The translations under genes and the position numbers were made by a program. A stretch of DNA of 64,000 nt from Loripinus fragilis (Eukaryota > Mollusca > Bivalvia > Lucinida > Lucinidae): NCBI GenBank assembly GCA_964019695.1, contig OZ026517.1, positions 77,355,252 through 77,419,251 of the forward strand, read 5' to 3'. The notes beneath the pieces were generated by a model. That model searched no databases, was not told the origin of the DNA, and was given only the letters and a program-made list of their open reading frames with translations. Positions 56,260 through 64,000 of the stretch are shown one piece after another. How positions within the stretch are numbered: position 1 is the first letter of the stretch; every line of letters begins with the position of its first letter.

Positions 56260-57460
56260 AAATCAGAGCATTCACTGACTAGCCGTCGCTAACACTGAAA
56301 AGCATACACCAGAGACGACACACATATGCCTCCACTGACTCTCTTAAATGGGAACATTAGCAGCAACTTCTTACCTTGAGAAGTTGAGTCATGAAAAACA
56401 GCCTTTGAAACAACGCTGTTTTAATGCATATCTTATAAGTACTGGAACCGCATCGAAGGAGACCAGGATATGTTTCAACCCTTCCTGTTCGCTGGGGCTT
56501 ACTCTGGGTAGTTCGTCTTTAGATTCTGTTTCCAGTGGTGTTTTTTTTCTCTTTTTTGTCCATCGTTATTTTTTTACTGACATATTGGTTTGGTAAATTA
56601 AAAACTGAAGACATTGACAGATAACGCAAAACACCCCATACTAGAACGACGTATAATATGAAAAACAGCTGGGAAAGCAGACGCTTTGATCAGCATGTGC
56701 GCGTTGCAAGCACATCAAGGTGTTAACTTACCCGTAGTTACATCATACAAATGCATTTCATTGCAGGCGATCAGGTTGTTTTTATCAATCAAAAGTCAGG
56801 TAAAAGTAGAGGTACTAGTCCAAAGTTTGATTTGAATCACTTTGGCCCGTTTAGTGTTTGTACAAGTAATCATTTTTGAAAAGTTCGTAGGGCGAATTTG
56901 GGGAGCGTTTGTACACCACTCAATTTTGAAAAATTTGTACTTGTTGTACAGGGGCAAGTTATATTTCGTGTATTTGTTTCAATTTAAAAAAAGTATTTTT
57001 GACCTAAAAATCTAACTATGACAGTCAGACCAAAATGTTTAGAAATCATGATATCACTACCTTAGTCTTCTATTGTTAGAGTGAACATATTTTATTGTGT
57101 ATAAACAAAGGGATTGGATACATTAGAAAATCCTCTCCCTCTCCTATTGTTCGACAAATGCGCAATTTGAATTGGGGACCCGTTTACGTAACGGTGTTGT
57201 TTCTACAAAATGATTCCAATTAAGGTGAAAACGCAAAAATGACTTGTTTTTACAGAGGGTAAATATGTAATAATGCATGCCATTAAATCATGTTACTTGT
57301 CGAGTTGTCTGTTTGTGTGTCGAGGGTTCAGTTTATAAAACAACTATAGTGCTGCCAAGACCTTATGGCTTTGTTTACATTTGTTTGTTTGTAAACATTG
57401 AAATCAAAATATTTGGGTGGCATATTCAGAAGTCAGGTGTGGTTTTGAACAATATTTGTT
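56260..57460. other. No gene recognised
   Basis: AT-rich sequence with short frames only (for example 56348-56596, which ends in a Phe-rich run over poly-T). No splice-bounded exon or repeat is supported. Confidence 0.35.
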
Positions 57461-57466
57461 GTCAGC

Positions 57467-57545
57467 ATGGATGGCTCAGTAGATAGAGTCGCCGCCAGCA
57501 GAAAATCCATTGTTTTCCATTATGCGGAGTTTCGAATCCCATCAA
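57467..57545 (+). repeat. tRNA-like sequence
   Basis: ATGGATGGCTCAGTAGATAG followed by AGTCGCCGCC forms a D-arm with a good A box. GCGGAGTTTCGAATCCCATC supplies a B box (TTTCGAATCC) 45 bases later. The acceptor stem does not pair convincingly, so this is a SINE head or tRNA pseudogene. Confidence 0.5.
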
Positions 57546-57906
57546 TGCTTAATATCTTTTCTTTTTTTCTGTTTTGTTGTATAATATTTTCATATGTATC
57601 TTTTAACCATTTTCGGAAAACAGTTTTAACATTTATACAAAGTGTCCCTTATATGGGGCATTGGCAAACACGAAAACACATATGCGAGATGTCACGGAAA
57701 ACATCTATTCAATAAGGTATGAACTGTTTGCTGCCACTAAAGCGTTATTCAGCAACCGAAATGATGAATTATATTCTTACAATTGTATCAATGAATAAAT
57801 TAAATAAAAATATAAATAGAATTGGAAAAACACACACAAAAAAATTGTACGACAATGGTGGGACAAGTATGTATCAGCAAGTGAATCTAACACTGCTGAG
57901 ACAGTG

Positions 57907-57966
57907 TTGTAGTGGTAAAATGGTTAGCTCATATTCGGGATTGCGAGGGTTTGATTCCCAGTGTGG
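57907..57966 (+). repeat. tRNA-like sequence
   Basis: TGTTGTAGTGGTAAAATGGT followed by TAGCTC looks like a Glu/Asp-type D-arm. GCGAGGGTTTGATTCCCAGT gives a T-arm with loop TTTGATT. The anticodon arm is short and irregular. Probably a SINE head. Confidence 0.5.
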
Positions 57967-58465
57967 GTGTAGTTAAGTGTTTTAAGGATCATTTTATAAA
58001 AAAAATAAGCTATGATGCATTCTTTCTTGTATATTTTGTTAGTTGATGACCTGTTATATATATGTTTATATTTTGTTATTCTGTGAAATATTATACAATA
58101 CAATGACAATGCAGTTCACTATGTTTCATTGACTGTACGGTTGTGCAGATACTAGCTGTTTCGGTGCTGCCACCGTCGTCAGAATCAGTCGGTACTCATT
58201 GCATATGCGCAAATGTCTATAACGCCCAACATGGCAATCTAGAGGTAAAAGTCTGCTTTTTTGTCTGAGCCTTCATCTACGTCTAAACTGCGCATGTGTA
58301 ATAAGTATCGAAATCTCGTGCAATGACTCATATATTGATGTACATGTGCATGTTTGTACATTTCACCGTCTTATTTTAAATTACAGGCCAAGTCATGAGC
58401 AAATTGCTAGCAAAATAATTTATTCAAAAAAGAAAGAAAGGAAATCAGTTTAAAAAATATAAAGG

Positions 58466-58535
58466 TCGTAAGATTCGAACCCACCATCTCAACATTGGCA
58501 GCTTTACGCTCTGTCCACAGCGCTAATCGGGACAG
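58466..58535 (-). repeat. tRNA-like sequence
   Basis: The minus strand reads GTCCCGATTAGCGCTGTGGA, CAGAGCG, then GGTGGGTTCGAATCTTACGA. TAGCGCTGTGGACAGAGCG is A-box-like and GGTTCGAATC is a near-perfect B box. The two ends (GTCC.. and ..ACGAC) pair poorly, so it is not called as a functional tRNA. Confidence 0.5.
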
Positions 58536-58659
58536 TGATGAAAAGCGGATTAGAAAATGTATCATTTTGAAACCAATAAGTTTTGTTATGTTCGGAAATC
58601 TAAAATTAGAATAACGGATTCATACGAGTTCATACGGCATATGCATGAGTGCTAGTTTA

Positions 58660-58880
58660 ATAATGTTTACCAATAAAAATACTGATGTTTCAAAGATGCA
58701 TAGTAATGAGGGATTCTATATTTCTTATAAACAGGTAAAGATGGCGTATTCACTACCACGTGTATATGCAGTATTCTGTGTTACCGATGTTTCAAAGATA
58801 ACGAGGCGATTCTATATTTCTTATAAACAGGTGAAGATGACGTATTCACTACCACGTGTACATGCAGTATTCTGTGGTAG
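58660..58880 (+). repeat. Two-copy tandem duplication, ~105 bp
   Basis: GATGTTTCAAAGAT, GATTCTATATTTCTTATAAA, CAGGT(A/G)AAGATG(G/A)CGTATT and CACTACCACGTGTA(T/C)ATGCA occur twice, offset by about 105 bp. The plus frame over them duplicates ISYKQVKM.YSLPRVYAVFC but has no other coding support. Confidence 0.7.
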
Positions 58881-59188
58881 GTTCATTATAACTCTAAACT
58901 GAGACTACCTGAACTCCCAAAAACAAGGTAAAATCGCCAGTGTTTGTTTACAACGATTCTCGTCTATCTTGGAAACATCAGTAACTTTGTAATTGGTAAA
59001 TTTATTGTAAATACAGAATGTCAACATAGCCAGCATAACGCTACAGGACTCTACTGTGATCAGGGCTGCTTTAATTTCGAAACTTCTGCAATACTATCGC
59101 TGTGCATCAGCCTATGCATCCGTGCAGGATGCTTCGCCCCTTTGCTATTTTTAATAGCTAATCATGTCACATGCAAAATGTTGGTATT

Positions 59189-59425
59189 CCGTTCCAAGGC
59201 GGTACTTCTTTTGTGGATCTTATATGTTTTTTTGTCTTGTGTTTGCTATGCCTTTGTACGCGTCTGTTTATATGTGCTTTGTGGTCACCTGCTGGCAAAG
59301 GGCTGACCTATTGGCTCTCGTTTGTGGTGTCTAACTGTTAGTTTGTCACTTTCCCATTGGTATCCTGTGTCAGGTGTGGCACTTAATTGTATCGATTCCT
59401 GATCTTTGCACCCTTACTTACTTTG
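59189..59425 (+). mobile_element. Penelope-like 3' end, 5'-truncated copy
   Basis: CCGTTCCAAGGCGGTACTTC through CACCTGCTGGCAAAGGGCTG and TTTCCCATTGGTATCCTGTG to CCTTACTTACTTTG matches the last 240 bp of the copy ending at 44000. It is a fragment with no coding sequence. Confidence 0.8.
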
Positions 59426-59429
59426 TAGC

Positions 59430-60370
59430 TGAACAGGCTGGTTTGAGCATCACCAGGTCATGTGACGAGGTTCAGTTATACTATTAATTGCATTTCGAGC
59501 CTGTGAATAAACGGTTTAAATTGAGCAGACAAGTGTTACATCAGTCTCGTTTAATACTCGAAGATGTCTAATTGAAAGGAAACAAGTGTCCATTGTCTTC
59601 ATTGGTAAAATTGAAAATGATGGTTGACAGTGATTGACGCGCTTGTGGTTAATTGTCATAATCGGTGGATTAATGATGCATGACCATTACTGGTAAGGAC
59701 ATCATCGACAGGTGCGGGTTACCAGCACTCGCTGTGTACCGCATTCATGTTCAGATAGAGACAGGAGCTCACTAGAGTACAACGTCTTTTCCAACACACC
59801 TCGCCTATAGACTCAATAATAAAACACGCGATATATCATACAATAATTCACAGTTTTAATGGCGCGTGGAAATAGCGTGCTAGCTGACCTCATTTTTACT
59901 GCAAAATGACGTCAGTCATGGCGTTAGACCGTGTAACGTCGTTTTTACGCTTGAAACACGTTACAAATACAAGTAAACGTATGCGACACAGTCCAACTAT
60001 TGGCGTGTTAGAATCGAAATAGATCAGCTCTAGTGCGTGAATTGTTGAGTAATAATTTACTGTTAGTCGATAAGTTTTACGAAGATAAATCAATCGCGAA
60101 AATGGCAACAGATGGGCCCCCTGATTTTTGTCATGAAAATGGTGTCTGCTTTTTACGCCTGCTGCATATATTCATGTGCTATTCACACTAGATTTTTTCA
60201 TGGAAGCCAACAGTATGAACCCTCATTAGACTGCTCCCTTGAGAGCATTCTGATCTGGGTCCATACTGTTTGTAAAAATAGTCTACCTAAGGACATAAGA
60301 CAAGAGAAGCAGATGACATACATTGTGACTGGTGGACGGCCGGGCTAATGACCAACTAATGAAGTTCATT
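59430..60370. other. Non-repetitive stretch, possible regulatory or 5' region
   Basis: It is less repetitive and less AT-rich than its surroundings. It contains a full palindromic CRE-type site (59908) and an ATG with good context (60101, AAAATGGCAACAGATGG) opening MATDGPPDFCHENGVCFLRL, followed by a stop after 29 codons. It could be a first exon or promoter area of a transcript, but no donor site clearly joins it to the exon at 60378. A GTCAAACAG-family 3' scrap sits at 60236-60290. Confidence 0.25.
59908..59915. promoter_or_regulatory. CRE-like site TGACGTCA
   Basis: An exact 8-bp CREB/ATF consensus palindrome in the low-repeat stretch. By chance an exact 8-mer is expected about once per window on this scale, so its role is unproven. 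Confidence 0.2.
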
Positions 60371-60377
60371 TTTCCAG

Positions 60378-60489
60378 GTCATCTACAATGCTAAAGAAGG
60401 TGCCGGTTCAGCGGCGACATCTTGACACATTTGATCTGGCTTCATCACCGTCAAAGAGAGGAGTCATCCTGCACACTGACAGATACCAA
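60378..60489 (+). CDS. Candidate internal coding exon, unknown small protein
   Basis: It is bounded by GAAGTTCATTTTTCCAG and GTAAGTTCGCG, both near-ideal splice sites. After one leading base it reads SSTMLKKVPVQRRHLDTFDL, then ASSPSKRGVILHTDRYQ, in phase 0 at the exit. The leading G completes a codon with the two bases left by the exon at 25747. The peptide is basic and soluble-looking, with no recognised domain. This is the best single exon candidate in the window. If joined to 25747 directly, the intron is 34.6 kb and full of transposons; unseen exons between them are possible. Confidence 0.5.
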
Positions 60490-60802
60490 GTAAGTTCGCG
60501 CCCCTAGGTTATAAAACTTTTTATATGCTCACAAAATTTCAACTGCACATATAAATTAAAATACCGACAAATAAAAAAAAATCCATGCTTTAAGTCTTTC
60601 ATATGTTGTATTTATCATGCTAATAAATGTTATAAAATGTCAATAGCTGTTGGCATTTTAACATTTATGAGCAGAATAAATTTTGTGCTCAGCTGAGTTG
60701 AGCATGAAAAAAGTTTCATAACCTCGAGGACAAATCTAACAGATCTGACAGAGAAATTGAAGCTGGAAAAAGCAAAATAACAAAATCAAAAGTATGCCTT
60801 TT

Positions 60803-62415
60803 AGCTCACCTGAGCCGAAGGCTCATGGGTGAGCTAATAGTATACCAGTCACTCCGGCGTCCGTCCGTCCACAATTTCAAACATCTTCTCCTCTGAAACC
60901 ACTGGGCCAATCAAACTCAAATTTCATATGGAGACTCCTTAGGACGCGGGAACGAAAATTTGTTCATATGGTTTTGGTCACATGACCAAAATGGCCGCCA
61001 CGCCAATATATGGTAAAAACCCTTAAAAATATTCTTCTCCAGAACCAGAAGGCCGATGACCTCGGGACTTGGTATGTAGCATTATGGATGTGAGGCCTAT
61101 AAAGTTTGTTCAAATGATGATCCTAGGTTGACCTTGACCTATTTAACGTCAAGGTCAAATTTGCTTTCTAATGCATTTAAATGGCAATTTTTTTTAAAAG
61201 TTGATTTTTTTGAAAACTGTAGAAGCCTTAGTCATTATTCTCCCTTGATATGTTTAGCCTAATGAGACAATGGCTAAAAATAAGTTACAAAGGTCAAGGT
61301 TGACCTTTGACCTTTCAGCTAAATCGCTCATATTGGAGTCCCATCAATATATTAAAACATAGTTTTCAAACCATTGGCCCAATTGAGCTCAAATTTCATG
61401 TAAAGAGTCCTTATGATAAGTTAGCTAAAATATTTACAAATTAATTTGGTCACATGACCAAGATGACCGCCACGCCCATATATAATAAAAACCCTTTAAA
61501 AATCTTTTTCTCCAGAACCAGAAGGCTGGTGACCTTGGGACTTGGTATGCATCATTGGGGATGTAGGGCCTACCAAGTTTGCTCAAATGATGATCCTAGG
61601 TTGACCTTGACCTACTTAATGCCAAGGTCAAAATTGCTTCCTAATGCATTTAAATGAGATTTTTTTAAAGTTGATTTTTTGAATACTGTTAAGCCAAAAT
61701 CATTATTTTCACTTGATATGTAAAACCTAATGAGACAATGGCTATAAATAAGTTCCAAAGGTCAAGATTGACATTAACTTTTTCAGCCAAGGTCGCTCAT
61801 ATTGGAGTCCTATCAACACATTAAGACATAGTTTCCTCAGAAACCGCTTGGCCAATTGAACTCAAATTTCATATGAAGACTCCTTATGACAGGTTAGCCA
61901 AAAGTTATACCAATTGTACTTTTCACATGACCAAGATGGCCACCACGCCCATATATGGTAAAAAAAACCTTTAATATCTTCTTCTCGTGAACCAAAAGGC
62001 CAATGGCCTTGGGACTTGGTATGTAGCATTGGGGATGTGGGTCCTACCAGTTTTGCACAAATGATAAATCTAGGTTGACCTTGACTTACTTTATGGCAAG
62101 GTCAAATTTGATTCCTAATGCATTTATATGGGAAACAACCGTTTTATATAAGTACCAAATGTCAAGCTGACCTGTGACCTTTTATCCAAGGCCTCTCATT
62201 TGGACTGCCACATACCTATCTTAACATCTTTTCCTCAGAAATCACTGGGCTGTTTGATGGAGTATTCATTAGATTGCTTTAGTTCACTTGACCAAAATGG
62301 CCGCAACCCCCATAAAACAAAATATGTTTCATTATAAGCTGTAGTTGATCTTGACCTATTTTTACATTATTTAGGAGATCAAGAGAGCGCTTCAGAACGG
62401 TCAGGTCCTCTAGTT
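60803..62415 (+). repeat. AGCTCACCTGAGCC-headed element with ~470-bp tandem units
   Basis: It starts TTTTAGCTCACCTGAGCCGA, AGGCTCATGGGTGAGCT..., GGCGTCCGTCCGTCCAC and ends GAGAGCGCTTCAGAACGGTC followed by AGGTCCTCTAG. In between are four units with TCACATGACCAAAATGGCCG (60980, 61449, 61924, 62287), AGAACCAGAAGGC, GGGACTTGGTATGTAGCATT, ATGATCCTAGGTTGACCTTG and CTAATGCATTTAAATG. Spacing is about 469, 475 and 363 bp. A truncated relative is at 23935-24537. It is non-coding. Confidence 0.85.
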
Positions 62416-62557
62416 GATATATTAATGTCCCTAGAACATTATGCAATTGATAGTATAGCTATATTTAATTGTTATTCTTCACTTACATTTAATTAGTTCA
62501 AAGGTCAATGTATTCTGTTTTGGTATATTCACATTGTGAACGTGTGAACACAAGGTG

Positions 62558-63210
62558 AAAGTAAGTAAGGTTGCAAAGATCAGGAATCGATACAATCAAG
62601 TACCACACCTGACCCAGGATACCAATGGGAAAGTGACAAACTCACAGAAGACACCACAAACGAAAGCCAAGAGGTCAGCCCTTTCCCAGCAGGTGACCAT
62701 GAAGCACATATAAACAGACGCGCACAAAACATAGCAAACACAAGCCAGAACAAAAACATAAAAGATCCACAAAAGAAGTACCGCCTTGGAACGGTCAGTA
62801 AAATATTTTACTGGAGGGCTTAAACCGGTTTAACGGCGCCAACCTCACCCTTGATTCAGATGTGGATCAAGACACATAGATATTTGGTTTGCATGAAAGA
62901 CCCCTAACTTATCAATGCATCATCTCCTAAAACATATAAATCAAGATATAACAAGGAGATAAAGCAAGGATAATGACTCAACAGTAAATTAAACTGAATA
63001 CCGGAGCAAAAGAAATCCAACAGGTAAACCCCGGTGGGCCCGACAAACAGCCAAAGCATCAGGCCCCTACCATCTCATCAATAGATAAGTCTTTAAGTCG
63101 GAACCATCATAGAGTCTGAAGTCCGACCCACCGGCGTGCAATTAAAGAGGAAAGCAAAGTTGCCAACTGTGATTGGGTTGACTACCAAGCATGCAGTCTG
63201 TTGCAATATG
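62558..63210 (-). mobile_element. Penelope-like 3' end, inverted 5'-truncated copy
   Basis: The minus strand runs from the last codons (TTGCAACAGACTGCATG, CAACCCAATCACAGTTGGCA) through AAAGACTTATCTATTGATGA, CACCGGGGTTTACCTGTTGG, ACCGTTCCAAGGCGGTACTT and CCTGCTGGGAAAGGGCTGAC to the end CCTTACTTAC. It matches 43360-44000 nearly throughout and is better preserved than the copy at 59189. Its 3' end lies at 62558. Confidence 0.85.
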
Positions 63211-63700
63211 AACTCGTGAATATTAAGGCTTTGGGTGTAGAAATGTAAAAGTTATGGCCAACGTTGTGATTTATTTTCCAAATTAGGTGAAATGTAAATG
63301 TTATATATTTTGGTATGTTTGAAAATGCCTTGCAACAAGGCATATGCATGTAAAATATCCAAGTTCTATGTTCAGTTGTTGAAGCATTATTTTTAATGTT
63401 ACAACTATTTGTGTATTTTCAAAAGGAGGTCGATGGTCAAGGTCATATATTTTGTTGTTTTATGACTGGAGAGAATCCTGTCTCCTGATTGGCCCAATAT
63501 ATATGACTTCATAAACCACCGTGCGTATCTGAAGACTGGTCTACAAGTTGATATAGGATGAAAATAAGCTCAAACTTGTTTCCAGGGGTTGATATAATGG
63601 TACTTTTCTTATATCAGCTCTAGCGAGCTAAAAGTAGCATGACAAGTATGAAATTAGCATGGGCACCATGAAATCGACATGATTTGCTCTTTCATCTCCC
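63211..63700. other. No element recognised
   Basis: Plain AT-rich sequence to the candidate splice acceptor at 63705. After 63740 the remainder to 64000 is also unannotated. Confidence 0.35.
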
Positions 63701-63705
63701 AACAG

Positions 63706-63735
63706 GTAAATAAAAGACGTTTAAGTGCATTTTAA
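63706..63735 (+). CDS. Possible terminal exon, unknown small protein
   Basis: It follows TTTGCTCTTTCATCTCCCAACAG, an excellent 3' splice site. In phase 0 it reads VNKRRLSAF then TAA. Phase 0 is what the exon at 60378-60489 leaves. The tail is only nine codons and no AATAAA was found close downstream, so it may be chance. It could alternatively be one of several acceptors for an exon beyond the window. Confidence 0.22.
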   Translation, partial: VNKRRLSAF

Positions 63736-64000
63736 CAACAGTTTTGTTTTGTTTGTTATTTGTTCTTCTTTTTTTAATGAACAAAATGTAAAAAAGATTT
63801 TTTATGATTTACATTCAGCTTTAAGAGAGTTTATATGCATTTCAAATTACAAAATACAACGTTAAATTATTTACAAACAGTTGCTAAAACTTGTGAAAAA
63901 GTCCTTAACTTGAGTATGACTTAAACTATACAAATCTAGTTACAAAAATGAAAGTTGAAATTTTCACTCGCAGTTTAAGTCAAAACAAAACAGCTCAAAA

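Noticed and set aside
57467..58535. Functional tRNA genes
   Set aside because: A and B boxes are present, but acceptor stems do not pair and the anticodon arms are irregular; SINE heads or pseudogenes are more likely.
58645..58902. 85-codon frame with an internal duplicated peptide
   Set aside because: The duplication is a 105-bp DNA tandem repeat. There is no splice-bounded exon or domain.
1..64000. CRISPR arrays, prokaryotic operons or a phage
   Set aside because: Base composition, repeat content, splice-type signals and SINE/LINE/Penelope-like relics all indicate animal DNA; the minisatellite has no spacers.

Overview
This window is AT-rich eukaryotic DNA with no dense coding. It looks like intronic or intergenic sequence from a marine or freshwater bivalve mollusc. 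That assignment is an inference. It rests on recollection of repeat families common in bivalve assemblies: repeats with AGCTCACCTGAG-type ends, tRNA-headed SINEs with AAAC-rich tails, CGCGAAAATTTCCGAATTTACAG-type MITEs, and a Penelope-like retroelement. Nothing here fixes the species. No bacterial-style genes, rRNA genes or CRISPR arrays were seen.

The only candidate host coding signal is a chain of short plus-strand exons with canonical splice sites and mutually compatible phases: about 10.21-10.32 kb (start), an optional 10.37-10.41 kb, 22.58-22.68 kb, 25.75-25.79 kb, 60.38-60.49 kb and possibly a terminal exon at 63.71-63.74 kb. If real, they encode a small protein of roughly 125-145 residues. 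Its introns would then hold almost everything else in the window. I do not recognise the protein.

Layout. 0-9.5 kb: short inverted-repeat elements, including a cluster of ACGG/CCGT-word-rich elements, foldback MITEs and SINE pieces. 11.4-12.4 kb: a degenerate ~150-bp tandem block. 13.3-18.7 kb: a 5.4-kb minisatellite of 21-22 bp units, with a stray piece at 22.26 kb. 18.7-22.2, 38.3-42.5 and 46.7-51.1 kb: three decayed copies of a long-TIR DNA element carrying a minus-strand ORF with FEN/PIN-nuclease-like motifs. 23.1-23.9 kb: a ~780-bp palindrome. 24.9-25.6 kb: another GC-rich word-repeat element. 27.0-29.0 kb: a 1.96-kb element with 46-bp TIRs and a 5-bp target duplication. 29.6-33.5 kb: a mariner-like TIR pair enclosing a nested Tc1-like relic. 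33.6-35.9 kb: a tandem array with strictly alternating ~177/161-bp units. 37.3-38.3 kb: a LINE endonuclease relic. 42.9-45.5 kb: two opposed pieces of one Penelope-like element, with 3'-end copies at 59.2 and 62.6 kb. 53-56.2 kb: a local duplication with SINEs, followed by more tRNA-like sequences to 58.5 kb. 60.8-62.4 kb: a ~470-bp tandem element.

Most open reading frames in the window are spurious. The long minus-strand frames over the minisatellite exist only because a 22-bp unit without stops cycles through all frames. All identifications are from reading by eye; no alignments or searches were run.
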